Positions 22,029-33,419 of a stretch of DNA of 64,000 bases are shown here, piece after piece. Every line of letters starts with the position of its first letter. Within the stretch, counting starts at the first letter, position 1. The stretch is taken from contig CP051143.1 in assembly GCA_001592805.2 (NCBI GenBank), positions 310,001 through 374,000 of the forward strand. Direction: 5' to 3'. This stretch comes from Peltaster fructicola. Taxonomy: Eukaryota; Ascomycota; Dothideomycetes. The notes beneath the pieces are model-generated. The model had not been told where the DNA came from and did not search any database. It saw only the letters and a list, made by a program, of their open reading frames with translations. A program made the position numbers and the translations under genes.

Positions 22029-24312
22029 ATGCGTCGACAGCTGTTGGGAACGTGTGCGCGGTCGCAACAGGCTGCTCGCCGCGTCAATGCAGCACGACAC
22101 TTTTCACAAAGCGCACGACGGCCGGCGGATGTCGAGCTCACAATCGACGGCAAGAAGGTCTCTGTGCCAGCCGGCTCAGCACTTATCCAGGCCTGCGAGA
22201 AAGCTGGATCGACTGTACCACGATACTGCTACCACGAGAAGCTCATGATCGCTGGAAACTGCAGAATGTGTCTGGTCGAGGTTGAGAGAGCACCAAAGCC
22301 GGTAGCATCCTGTGCGTGGCCAGTGCAGCCAGGCATGGTTGTCAAAACCAACAGCCCACTGGCACATAAAGCAAGAGAAGGTGTCATGGAGTTTCTGCTT
22401 GCCAACCACCCTCTGGACTGCCCGGTGTGTGATCAGGGTGGAGAGTGTGATCTTCAGGACCAGAGTATGCGATACGGTGCGGACAGAGGACGATTCCACG
22501 AGCTGAGTGGCAAGCGCGCCGTGGAGGACAAGAACATTGGACCACTTGTCAAGGTATGTTGGAACGCAGGCGAAAGGTGCATACTGACGACAACAGACCT
22601 CCATGAACAGGTGCATCCACTGTACACGATGTGTGCGATTTGCCAACGATGTTGCTGGCGCCCCAGAACTTGGAAGCACAGGACGTGGTAACGATATCCA
22701 GATCGGCACTTACTTGGAGACTGCGCTGGACACTGAGCTTTCTGGAAACGTCATTGACTTGTGCCCAGTTGGTGCTCTTACATCGAAGCCGTACGCGTTC
22801 AAAGCACGACCATGGGAGCTGTACCACACCGAAAGTATTGATGTGCTCAACGGACTTGGCAGCAACATTAGAATCGACGCACGAGGTCTTCAGGTCATGC
22901 GAATCTTGCCACGACTCAACGATGATGTGAATGAAGAATGGATCGATGACAAGAGTCGATTTGCTTGTGACGGTCTCAGCACACAACGGTTGACAACTCC
23001 TTTGATTCGACGTGACGACCAATTCCACCCAGCAACATGGGAGAATGTTCTTGTCGAGATTGGTGACAAGATCAAGGAGCTCGCGCCCAAGGAGAACGAG
23101 GTCAAATTCATTGCTGGACATCTGGTCGAGGTAGAGTCGCTCGTTGCTGCCAAGGATCTTGCCAACCGTCTCGGCTCGGACAATCTTGCTCTCGACCAGC
23201 CACAAGGCTCCTCACCACTGGCTCACGGTGTCGATGTCCGATCGAACTTCGTCTTCAACTCAAAGATCAGCGGTATCGAGGAGGCAGACGCCATCCTACT
23301 GATCGGTACAAACCCACGACACGAAGCCGCCGTGCTCAACGCTCGTATCAGGAAGCAGTGGCTGCGATCTGAGCTTGACGTTGGTCTTGTTGGCGAAGAC
23401 TTCGACTCCACATTCGACTACCAGAACCTTGGAGCCAATGCTGCTGACGTGAAGAGCGCATTGTCTGGTGATTTTGGCAAGAAACTCGCGGGTGCTGAAC
23501 GACCAATGATCATCGTTGGTTCAGCAATTGCTGAACACCCAGACGCAAAGGCTATTTTCGAGACCGTGGGCAACTTCGTCGAGAAGAACAAGGCGAACTT
23601 CCAATCTAACGAGTGGAATGGTTTCAACATTCTTCAACGAACTGCATCCCGAACTGGCGCATTCGAGGTTGGCTTCACAGTACCTAGCCCAGAGGTGGCT
23701 AAGGTCCAGCCAAAGATTGTATGGCTTCTCGGTGCTGATGAGATTACTGCTGCGGATATTCCAAAGAATGCATTCGTCATCTACCAAGGCCACCACGGAG
23801 ACCGAGGCGCCACGCTCGCCGACGTTGTCCTTCCTGGAGCCGCTTTTACCGAGAAGAGCGCAACATATGTCAACACAGAAGGTCGTGTACAAATCACACG
23901 TCCAGCTACTAGCATCTACGGTGCTGCACGAGAGGACTGGAAGATCATTCGTGCCGTATCCGAGGCTGTTGGCCAGCCACTCCCGTACGACGACATCGAG
24001 CAACTTCGAGACCGCTTAGAAGAGATCTCTCCTGCTCTACGACGCTACGATATCGTAGAACCTACAAGTCTGGCCCAACTCAGCAAGGTCCAGCTTGTTG
24101 AGCAGAACAAGGGCGCTAAAGCATCGGGAGAAGCATTCAAGCTCCCGATCGATAACTTCTACTTCACAGACTCAATCTCGCGATCGTCGCCAACGATGGC
24201 TCGATGCAGTGCTGCCAAGGCAGCGAAGAACTGCGAGACGAACTTCATGGCTCCTGGTGAGCCTCATGCGCAGGTAGGCTATGGCCCTCAAGCACAAGAG
24301 GCGATTGCATGA
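22029..24312 (+). CDS. nuo78: NADH:ubiquinone oxidoreductase 75/78-kDa subunit (NDUFS1 type)
   Basis: Iron-sulfur subunit of mitochondrial respiratory complex I, peripheral arm. 746 aa from exons 22029-22553 and 22597-24312 (43-nt intron, donor GTATGT). The Arg-rich N-terminus with HFSQSARRP is a mitochondrial presequence. The 2Fe-2S ferredoxin region reads [15 protein letters not shown]. Further cluster ligands appear as [15 protein letters not shown] and, after the intron, [12 protein letters not shown] and [17 protein letters not shown]. The C-terminal half is the molybdopterin-oxidoreductase-like fold without cofactor. Length and order match the family. The presence of complex I excludes Saccharomycetaceae. 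Confidence 0.96.
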
Positions 24313-24475
24313 TCTTGAGACTGAATAGTGGTTTTTTATGCATGTTTGTGCGGCGACCAAGGCGCACGCTGGGTATCATTTGTATATAGTACAAGCACTC
24401 CAGAAGAGCAATACTGTAACACATCTCGCACTGCTCTCAGCAAAGGGTCAGGATTGCGTAGGCCTTGTGTATCTA

Positions 24476-26092
24476 CTAGAATGCCACGCCTGCAACCTCA
24501 ATCTCGCTTTCAAAGCTACGCAGGCTGTCGTTTGCGAGTGTACTGCGGTACTCTGCAGTCTCACTCTCTCGAACAAGCCTGTCCCATTCACGAAAGTTCT
24601 TACGCTTCTTTGGTTCTTTCTCCTGAACAAGCTTTCTGAGCCTCTCCGTTTCTTCTTCGAGTTTCTCCATTCTTGAGCGGTCAACCACAGGCGCAAGCTT
24701 TTTACCGTTTGGTACAGGCTCTGGCAGACCTCGAAGCGCCGGATGGACATCATTGGTGACTGTCTTCTGACGGTCGAGTGCTGGACCTGAAGGGACAACA
24801 GGTGGACCTGCAGTGCGACGATGTTCGACCGTCGAGAGCGCAGCATTCCGAGATTCTCTTGGTGCATCGTGCATCGCGTCAGGTGTGTCAAATCGCTGGA
24901 CTATGCTTGTAGCTCGACCCACGGGTGCGCGAGAAGTAGTTGGATATGAACGCGACGTAGCCTCTGAATGCTCACGCTCGTTATATGATGAAACTCGAGC
25001 GAATGAAGGAGCGCCACCACGGCCTCCACGAAACGTTGCTGAGATCGAGCTGCGGCCTGCAAACTCTGGATTGAAGCCTCCACGCCCTCTGAGTGCGAAG
25101 CCGCCTCGTGTTGCTGATCCATCTCCACGAGGTCCAGAAGGAGGTGGTGCAAATGTACGGGTAGCAGCACCGCCAGGTCCGGCTGGAGGAGCTCGTCCTG
25201 CACTCGGTCCCAGAGGCGGCTCGCGTGGCTTGTTGTTGACTGGCACAGGCTGCGCAGTAGCATCGTCGGTCAAGACATAATCACCATCTTTATCCTTACG
25301 TGGAGAGCCATCGTTACGGCGTGGCTCTGGCGATCTGACCGGCTGTCTGGCAAGAGGTTGTCTTGCCAGAGGCTCGTCAATATCCTGGACCAAGGCCAGT
25401 CTGCTTGCATGCACTTGTGGACTAGACCTGCGCGAGGTAGCTGCTGAGCCTCTGTCTCTGTTATCGAGGTCGCGGTTGACACGGAAAGGTCTAGGTGACG
25501 GTGAACGCGCACGACCAGGTGCTACAGGACTTCGAGGCCGACTCTGGAAGTCGCGATCTGAACCTCGTGGCGAAAGTCTGCGACGCGGAGGACTGTGTGG
25601 TCGCGAGATTGTATGATCTTCATAGCGACGAGCGTCTCTGCGCGCAGGTGACCGAGAAGTCTGATTTCTGAATCGAGGACTTCGATGTGGTGAGCGACTG
25701 GTGCCTCCTCGGACTGTATCAGGCCCAGAATTCCTACTGACTCGCTCCCTATCATCTTGGTAGAAGGGCCTGCCGCCTCTACCTGGAAGGTTGTCCCTTG
25801 GATCCTCGTCGCGCCTGATCGGTGAACGTGGCCGCGTACGATATGAGTCTCCTCCTCTTGGAACACCAAACCTCTCTCGCGGCGATGGTGAGCGGTTGTA
25901 TCGGAAAGGTGGTCTATTCGGTGACCTACTTCGGCCACCTCGTGGTTCGAAGGGTCGTCTGGGAGGTGATCTTCTACCACGAAAGTCTACATCGCGGTCT
26001 CGTCGAGGTGGTGGCGTGCGGTTGCGGACATTTCCTGGCCTATAAGACTGTCCTCCGCCATAACGATCTTCTGGAGGGATGTCCCTGGCCAT
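24476..26092 (-). CDS. Arg/Ser-rich (RS-type) protein with C-terminal coiled coil
   Basis: About 538-aa basic, disordered protein. It is dense in RS, RSP and RGG motifs (PPRRDRDVDFRGRRSPPRR, then RGGRGGAPSFARV) and ends with a charged coiled coil (MEKLEEETERLRKLVQEKE). Such proteins usually act in pre-mRNA splicing or RNA granules; no specific orthologue is recognised. Start chosen at ATG 26092 (MARDIPPEDRYGG). An AG (CGACAG) just upstream and a GTAAGT near 26165 suggest an intron in the leader, and a 5' exon beginning MNR is possible. No RRM seen. Confidence 0.7.
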   Translation of the reverse strand: MARDIPPEDRYGGGQSYRPGNVRNRTPPPRRDRDVDFRGRRSPPRRPFEPRGGRSRSPNRPPFRYNRSPSPRERFGVPRGGDSYRTRPRSPIRRDEDPRDNLPGRGGRPFYQDDRERVSRNSGPDTVRGGTSRSPHRSPRFRNQTSRSPARRDARRYEDHTISRPHSPPRRRLSPRGSDRDFQSRPRSPVAPGRARSPSPRPFRVNRDLDNRDRGSAATSRRSSPQVHASRLALVQDIDEPLARQPLARQPVRSPEPRRNDGSPRKDKDGDYVLTDDATAQPVPVNNKPREPPLGPSAGRAPPAGPGGAATRTFAPPPSGPRGDGSATRGGFALRGRGGFNPEFAGRSSISATFRGGRGGAPSFARVSSYNEREHSEATSRSYPTTSRAPVGRATSIVQRFDTPDAMHDAPRESRNAALSTVEHRRTAGPPVVPSGPALDRQKTVTNDVHPALRGLPEPVPNGKKLAPVVDRSRMEKLEEETERLRKLVQEKEPKKRKNFREWDRLVRESETAEYRSTLANDSLRSFESEIEVAGVAF

Positions 26093-26638
26093 GTTAGCCT
26101 GTCGAACGCTCTGCGCGAGCTCATGCGACACAATAAAGCTGCGCCTCTGCGAGTGAATGTACTTACCTTCTGTTCATGATGCACTACTGCTGAGAACAGG
26201 ACCTCGGCAGCATGCCAAATGGCGACGCGGCGGATGGTGCAGGATGACTTGCGCGATCGATGTAAGTGAGTAGGCCGCCTGGAAGACTCTTGTGATGTGT
26301 TTTATTCACGTTTGCGAGATGAAAGCAACTGACTCGTGTCCGGCTTTCCCGATCTGGCTGAAGCCGAGCTCACTTGCTAATACATACATATGCAGTCCAT
26401 GTGGACAGCCTCGTAGGTTGCTACGGAGAGATTCGTATGGACTATGTGATAGCTGACGTATCGAGACGCCCGACCCGGTGATGCTGTGCTAGCATCGTGT
26501 GATTAGTCCCTCGTGGTATCAAGACCTCTCCCGCAGAGGTAGTATTGTTACATTATTTCCCAGGCTCTTTCCCTCTTGTGTACACCTTAAGGCTCAATGC
26601 TCATGCTCCCATGCAGTGCAAGGCTCCGATAATCACCT
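26093..26638. other. intergenic stretch with 5' leader intron of the RS-rich gene
   Basis: Contains the presumed leader exon and intron of the RS-rich gene (donor GTAAGT about 26165) and the 3' flank of the SF3b2 gene. Nothing else recognised. Confidence 0.4.
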
Positions 26639-28417
26639 TTAACGATCTCGATTGCCTCTGAATCTCTTCGATTTCTCCTCGTTGATCATGTTACTGAGAT
26701 CGTCCTGGTCAACCTTACCGCGCCACGGATCAGCTCCCTCACGCTGTCTGGTCTCGTCATAGCGCTTGCGAAGCTCACCCTTGCTGAGTCCATCGTCGCG
26801 CTCGAGTGTATCGACATCGACTGAGACATCAAGGTCGCCAATCTTGCGTTTGCGGCTACGATCATCGGCCTCGGAACCCAAGACTGGAACATGTGCGCCC
26901 ATGAGGTTGTAGGCACGCTCGCCGCCAAAGAAACCTTCGTTGCGGATGGCTCTCTCCTGCAACACTTGACCTGCAGCACGACGAGGTGGAGGATCTTCAG
27001 TCTCATTGCCCTGGCGCTGCTTGCGCAAGTCGAATTCTCCTGCGACACTCTTCATGCCTGTCGATGTGTAGATGCCACTAGGAGTAGCAGCGCCTCCAAA
27101 AGGTGTTTGCAAACCTGTGCCACCAATATCCTCTTCTTTGCCGACCTGCACACCGGCATCTTCCTCATCCGCCTCGTCCTCCTCGTCTTCATATTCTTCT
27201 GCCTCCTCGAGGTCTTCCTCTTGTAGCGACTGCAGCTCACCCCACAAAGCGCGAGATACTTGCTTTCGTGGTGGCTGAAGCTTCTTCTCTGCGAGTTTCA
27301 ATGCTTCGGTTCCGAACAAGTCTCCACCCCAGAGGTGTCTTCGCGTAGTCATCCTTGACTGGTGCTCTGCCCCATTGGCCGAGCTCGAATCCCCAGTTGG
27401 CGCCTGGTGGGAGAGGAGCATTGAGACCAGGTAAGCGTATGGCAGGATAGCTTGGAGGGGGGCCATGCTTCTGCTGTGTGAGGAGCCAAGGATCTGGGTA
27501 TGAGGCTGGAATGCCTAGGGCATCTTTCAATCGATCGCTGGTTTCGCCTGGTCGCATGATCTTCATCTCTGCTTCATACTCCTTGCCTTCGTAATAAACC
27601 TCGCCGAAGCCAGTGAGGAACGGCTTGGTCTGCCGGCGGAAGAACGCCTCGAACAGCTTCTGATAGTCGATGTCGAGCTTACCCATGGATGGCTTGACTC
27701 TGTCTCGACCCTGCTGCTTCAGTGACTGCTCATCCTTACCCTCTGATGGGCGCATCTCTGAGATGCCTGTTTCAGCGATGAACGTTGGCAGTCGGAAGTT
27801 GCCCTTCTCCACACCACGTTTCGAGCTGAGGTACTCACGCTTGAGTCCCCAGTGTGCTGGTACCTGAATGACATTTCGAGAAGCCTTGATATTAACCAGG
27901 AGCTTTGGATCTGCTGCAGTCACATCTGTCCAGTCCACCATGTCAGGCTTAGCAGCCATAGACTTCAATTCCGCTATCGACAGTTTGTCCCGTGCCTTAC
28001 GAGCCTTTCTTGTCAGCTTCTTCTGTGTCTCCTCCTCTTCTTCTTCATCTTGGACGTTATCCTCATCGTCGAAGAAGACTTCCGGCTTCTTTGCCTCCTC
28101 TTCTACGTTGGATGCCTTTCCAGTGTCTTCGAATCTCGCGAGAATGTCCTTGAACTCCCCATATAGTCGCTGATCCGAACTCAGTTCGAGTGTCTCGATG
28201 GTGAAGTCATCCTCGTTGGGTGCGCCGCGTGGAGCTGCTACTGCTACTGCTGGAGCCTGCGTCACCTCTGCTGAAGGTCTTGTAGCGTCATCTGAAAGCG
28301 TCGAATCCTGGTGCTTCTGCGCCTTCTTTTCGCACGACGCTGCTCGTTCTTGGTAGGCTTCCGCGACTTTGTCTGCTGTGCTGCTGGTGCCCGCACGTCT
28401 TCAACGACGCCCGGCAT
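26639..28417 (-). CDS. cus1: U2 snRNP splicing factor SF3b subunit 2 (SAP145/Cus1), frame broken twice in this sequence
   Basis: Essential SF3b component that helps anchor U2 snRNP at the branch site. The conserved product is clear: start MPGVVEDV, KSRKPTKNEQRRAK, an acidic linker, MVDWTDVTAADPKLLV, the DUF382 core (VPAHWGLKREYLSSKRG), the PSP region (PPPSYPAIRLPGLNAPLPP), then LWGGDLFG and an acidic C-terminus. The protein is spread over three frames with no GT-AG intron to join them. One break is at the A4 run on the coding strand at 28330-28327 and one at the G4 run at 27330-27327. Homologous text continues immediately on each side. For an essential gene I infer base-calling errors; about 592 aa would result. 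Confidence 0.9.
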
Positions 28418-28701
28418 TATGATATCCGAAGTATCAGTTCATGTCCTTGATGTTCCGTACAGCTATAACACTGCGGGCGCAAAAGCTCAACACAAGGATC
28501 GTGTAAGGCGTATATCCACACGCTCGCGTTCGTGACGCTATGATGCAAGATGGTAGTTCTGAGAAGTGAAGGCGCAGGAACACAATTATTGCGTCGCTCG
28601 TGAAGCCGAGATCGCGTGCCACGACTTTAGTCAGGTATCAAATGATATGGTATGGTACTGACAATGCCTGAATGATTGTTTGTATGCTTAGCTACATGTG
28701 T

Positions 28702-29634
28702 TCACTCGTTCTGATGCGTGCAAGCAGTATAATAAGAGGGATAGCTGTCAGCGCTACTCGATGAATCCTTACGGATCTTGTGATAATTGCTCATGTAGTC
28801 AAACTTGTCCCATCCTTCCAGCCATTTGTCGAGTCTGTTCTCACTTTGCCGATGCTGTTGGTCGTTCCACTCGCGCAGTTGCTTCTTGTTCATGTCATCG
28901 TACTGGATCTTGCGATTTGCGAGCCATAGGTCTCCAAAACCGGTTTCTAGCATTTGGAGCTGTGATTTGTAACGAGGCTGTGGGTCGATCATGTCTAATG
29001 GATGTGCGCATGCTTTCTCGAGTGGTGTCATATCGTTGGGTGCTTGTAGCGCAGGCTCTGGTACAACCGTACGTCCCTTTCCTTTGACGTCCCGTTGACT
29101 TAGCTCTTTCAATTCTTGCTGTCTCTTCGCCTCCCTCTTGCGTAGCCTCGCATCTTGTATGCCGGCGACTTTGTAGTACTTCACAGGATCACTAATATGG
29201 TCGAAGTGTTCCCGCACCTAGCGATCTGCGAGCCATTCAGCCCGTCGGTAGATCTCGTGCTCTCGTCTCAGGGCCTGCTCTACATCTCTCCGAGCCTTCT
29301 TCTTAGTCTCCTCCTCGATTCTCGCAGCCTTTTCCTTGGCGAGAAGGCATTCTTGCTCAACTTCGGACCGTGTTGGTGAGATCGCAGGGTCGTGGGGATG
29401 AATCTTGGCGCCTTTCAGATGCTTTGGAAGATGGTGCGCAATCAGCTCTTTGGCACACCTATCCCTATCTTCTGCGAGTTTAGCTTCTCTCTCTGCATGG
29501 TCTCGCTCAATCCATTGCGTAAGTGACCGATTAGCCGTTCGGTATCGTGTAGGCAATGTTAGAGTAGGCAATGTGTGAGCTCGCATGCGGTACGATACTC
29601 TGGACCAATGCTCGCTGTTGATGTCTGATTCCAA
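28702..29634 (-). CDS. Unrecognised charged coiled-coil protein, interrupted by one in-frame TAG
   Basis: Not recognised. Two protein-like stretches in the same frame are separated by a single TAG (29220-29218). The upstream part is helical and charged (WIERDHAEREAKLAEDRDR, EEETKKKARRDVEQALRRE). The downstream part continues REHFDHISDPVKYYKVAG and WNDQQHRQSENRLDKWLEG. A 66-nt segment, 29283-29218, starts GTAGAG and ends CGCTAG, so the stop could be the acceptor of an in-frame intron; otherwise it is a genuine stop or an error. The first ATG in frame is at 29586. An acceptor-like CTCACACCTCAG ends at 29645, so a 5' exon is likely, possibly the Cys-rich frame just upstream. Confidence 0.55.
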
Positions 29635-29699
29635 GGACCTCTGAGGTGTGAGTAAGTGTAAGGTCAGAACTGCAACTTCTGGACAGATCAGACCGTTCT

Positions 29700-29918
29700 C
29701 TAAAGTGGCGTCTTCTGAAAATCAGATATTATTCCAAGGACTGCGGTTCGGAGGTTTTCGCAGCAGTCAGGACAAGCCCATCCCTGCCGGCCATGGTCCC
29801 ATTCGGTCACGCGTGGCACGACGACAGCACATTTACGGCTGCTGTTGCAGCGGTGATGGGCAATTTCATCTGCCCAGCATCCACATCCAGGATGGTAAAA
29901 CCTTCTGAAATAGCACAT
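29700..29918 (-). CDS. Small Cys-rich fungal protein
   Basis: 72-aa frame starting MCYFRRFYHPGCGCWADE, with further cysteines in CNSSRKC and GWACPDCCENL, suggesting a small zinc-binding fold. Fungal genomes often encode short proteins opening MC-aromatic with Cys/His pairs; function unknown. Its stop lies only about 55 bases before an acceptor-like site of the following coiled-coil gene, so it may instead be the first exon of that gene, although no standard donor is visible. Confidence 0.45.
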   Translation of the reverse strand: MCYFRRFYHPGCGCWADEIAHHRCNSSRKCAVVVPRVTEWDHGRQGWACPDCCENLRTAVLGIISDFQKTPL

Positions 29919-30926
29919 AGTAGCGAAATGATGTTGTGGCTTGCGATCCGGAGCGAGTGACAAGTCGTTACTTAGTGATGTAAACGTGCAAGCAGGTCGA
30001 CATGGGCACAGAGGTGAAGATGAAGCCAAGACGGGAGGTGCTGTAATAACAAGGGTTGATTGAGGGCAGAAGCAGGTACGCAACAGCGGTAGTGAGTAGT
30101 GGCGGTGACCACCGTAAGTGCTGAGTCTGGATGTCTTGAACGCAGGTACGAAGTAGGAGCAGTATGAAATCGACCTACTGTCTCCTTGTGCACCTACAGT
30201 ACGTTTGTCCTATGGGGTGACCCTTCCGGTGCGAAGATCTTCGTGTCACACATCATGCTTTATTGCTCGAGGTCCCGACTGCCATACCTTCGTTGCTCAG
30301 CTCCGCGAAACCCTCAGCAGGGAGGATCACGGTCGTCGAACCCCATCACCGCGAAGACTTCGTTTGCGTGGGTTGTTTGTGTGCTATCTGGCGCATAAGA
30401 CCGACTGCTGCAGCCGAGACGGCTGGAAACCAGTGGCACATCCTGCTGCATCGCGCATTGAGAAATGGTCGCTAAAATGCGGTTGTAGACCGTACGAATC
30501 CTGCAGTGTCATAGCATATAATGTCGTAGTGAGGACAGGTGATCGTGCAGCAGCTTGCTCTCACCACCATGACGGTATTTTACAGGGCGCGTAAAGTGTG
30601 GCTCAGTAGCTCAACGCTAGCTCGAAAGGCAAAGCGTGCGCCACAAGCGCGTGATGTCGTGGATCGCGCTCACTTCATGCATGAAACAACGACACAGCAA
30701 ACACGCATGCACACTAGAACGATACGCACGACACATGCGCATCTCACGCAGCAATATCAGTAGTCTTAACGCCTCCGACGCTGCTGAATACTCTTCCCGT
30801 CATCGCCCAAACACAACTTCACACTGCTCTTGAGCACAGCGCACATCATGATCGACGTTTCTTAGTTATAGCAGCGTTACAGAGATCACCTCGAAAGCCT
30901 AATGAGTATCACCTGACAGATCGGTC
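29919..30926. other. 1-kb intergenic stretch
   Basis: Upstream of Suz12. Short frames only, none convincing. I looked for a tRNA around 30600 and found no cloverleaf. Confidence 0.45.
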
Positions 30927-33341
30927 ATGACAGCGTCAAAGTCGCGCATCAAGAACAAAGCAGCAGCCAACGTCGCCCACGATCGATATACGGCTACACG
31001 ACCAGCACCATTTTTGAGACGTAATCTTCGTGTTATCCTCGATCGACACGATCAACAACTGAGGAAGCTCAAGGGCCTCACCTGTGGCACCAAGCAGCTA
31101 GGGCGTCCGTCTACGGATTGTGTTCAACTCGCCGAGCCGCGTAGTCAACTTGATTACTGGAATGCTTTGGACAACACCGACATGAGAAACTTCATGAGAA
31201 GGTTCGACACGAATGCTGCTCAGAATCTGAAGCTCCAGAAAACCAAGGCTCGTGACTTAGCTAATGGCACATCCGATGGCTCAGCACGGAAAGACTTGTC
31301 AAGGAGTCCATCAGTGGCAAAAGGGAGCGCCAAACCGTATGTCCCGCGTGGTGTCCTTGTCATCGAGCGGTTAGCACTCAGGCGTAACGACAACAATACC
31401 ATAAGGTAAGTTCACTGCAGCACTTCCAACAATGTATTGACATTCTTTAGTCTTGACGAGGAAACTGGTAATCCTAGCTGGGCTCGACGTGACGAACAAG
31501 ACTCACCTGTAGTGACCTGCGTAGCTACCATATTTGAGGATGTCGAGGGCAACACAGGCAAGTCTCTGGTCTCCGAAACAGTACTAGGACACTTGTCAAG
31601 TTATGATGGTGTTCTGCACATAACCTTCAGACAACCATTCGAAGTGCGCCTTCCGGTCCCGTCTCGCAGCAAACAAGCCTCGACCAACTCTCGACAGCTG
31701 ACCTTCCCTGCGATCTGGCTCAAGATTAAGATTCGGAATGCCAGTGTTCGCTTTGCTTCATACATATCCTCAGGTAATGAGGAGCGACTGCCTGCGATAG
31801 GCTCAAGAGAGGAGCATATTATCGTCACGGAAACCATATGGATGTCACATCTTCGCCCGCACATGGCCAAGCACACCTCCAGGATTTGGGAGCTGGACAC
31901 TAGCTCAGAGAGCAAGGTTCTCCTCGGTCCGAAGCTCGATATCAACCTCAGATGGAAGGCCCGGCCACAAGAAACCCCATTATCAGCCTTCAATCGAGGC
32001 TCAGAGCATCTGTATGAGGACCGTCCTCTGCAACTACCCACGCCCAATGCATCTGAGGACTTCGATCACGATAACGAGACATTCCAAGTCACATATCTAT
32101 TCATGCAGAATCGAAGACACATCCGGAACGACCTATACTGTCCCCTGTGTCAGAAGGATCACAGCTTCACTGCATTTTCGAGACTGCACTTTCATCTGCG
32201 GATGTGCCACGACAATTTTAAGTTCATCGTCAGCGATGACATAGCATCAAAGACTTCAATCACCACAGCCAAGATTGTGGTAATAGAGGTAGCCGCTGAG
32301 GTTTCAGGAAAGGCAAACGGCCTCGGGAAGGACGATGTAACACTCAGTTGGATCGCCCCACCACGACCATTCGATCTCGATGGTTACCTGGCCGGCACAA
32401 GTCATTGGGACGAAGAGCCAGTAGTGCCAAAGGGTAGAGGCCGACCACCGAAATGTGGCAGGCGCACAGTGAGAGCGCCAACATCTGTGCCGGTGCCAGT
32501 GGCGCCGAAACTTGCGCCTGAGGCGGTGTCTGAGCTTACAGCACGATCTCTTAAAACACATCCTGTACCAGAGGTGGTCACTGAGGACGGACAGCAAATC
32601 AGGTTCTATCGGACAAGTTCGAAGAAGCCTTTGCGTACTGGAGAGTATGTAACGGAGAGTGACGAGGAGGTGGACGATTCCTGGATCCGTGCTGGTGAGA
32701 AACAGCGTATTCAACAATTGAGAGTCATCAGGAACGGTGTATCACAACACTTGGCGCCAGCAGAGCAGGAGTTCATCCTTGAATGGAATGCTCATGTCAA
32801 CCACGAACTCAAGCTCGGCAAGAACGGTGATCGACTCACTCGAGAAGGAGTCATACGCTTTGCGAGGCACTTCCGACACAAGCTACACGTTCCGGGATGG
32901 AAAGCCCAGTTCCACGCCAAACTACAGCGGTTGGTCACGTATCGTCTCTGTGACCAACGGGACGTGACATATTGCTTGATGCCACAGAATCAGACAGCCG
33001 ATGCCGACGCACAAGCAGAAGACACGGAGGACCAGATGGACATCGACAAGAGTCGTCACCTAGAGGACGCGGAAGTACAAGAGACCAGTGTGTGGAGCAT
33101 CTGCACATGCGGTAAACGGGTACATGGCATTCGAGGGATGATCCGCTGCAGCAATCTGGTTCGTGATATGCGTACAACGTTGAACGACAAGCTGACTTTG
33201 GTGTAGGAATGCCCTCGAGAGACATTTCACATGCAATGCCACGACCTTAAGGATCGACCTGAAGGCTGGCTTTGTCCGACTTGCAGGATCGACGTTGGAC
33301 CGACTGAGGACGACAGCATGAGACGACGAACCATGACATAG
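30927..33341 (+). CDS. Suz12-type PRC2 subunit with C-terminal PHD finger
   Basis: Polycomb repressive complex 2 core subunit (histone H3K27 methylation), 773 aa from exons 30927-31405, 31451-33158 and 33207-33341. A C2H2 finger lies near residue 390 (CPLCQKDHSFTAFSRLHFH, then LRMCH), typical of Suz12. The VEFS box spans about residues 563-666 (DDSWIRAGEKQRIQQL, EWNAHVNHEL, RFARHFRHKLHVPGWKAQF). After an acidic linker comes CTCGKRVHGIRGMIRCSNL joined by the last intron (donor GTTCGT, acceptor GTGTAG, 48 nt) to ECPRETFHMQC and GWLCPTC: a full C4HC3 PHD finger with the C-x-C opening seen in ING/Spp1 readers. The last splice decides whether the PHD finger exists; both halves match so closely that I trust it. 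Confidence 0.88.
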
Positions 33342-33419
33342 CAACCGTTATAGTCATCATCCAGCAGCCGACAGCAGACGGCGACATGGTCCCTGCGAGG
33401 GTCCTCAATGAAAGCATAT

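Noticed and set aside
24813-25280. 155-codon plus-strand frame opposite the RS-rich gene
   Set aside because: Antisense shadow of a repetitive Arg/Ser/Gly-rich coding region.
30590-30660. tRNA-like text (GGCTCAGTAGCTCAACGC)
   Set aside because: Cannot be folded into a cloverleaf with a T-loop (GTTCRAxxC) at the right distance.
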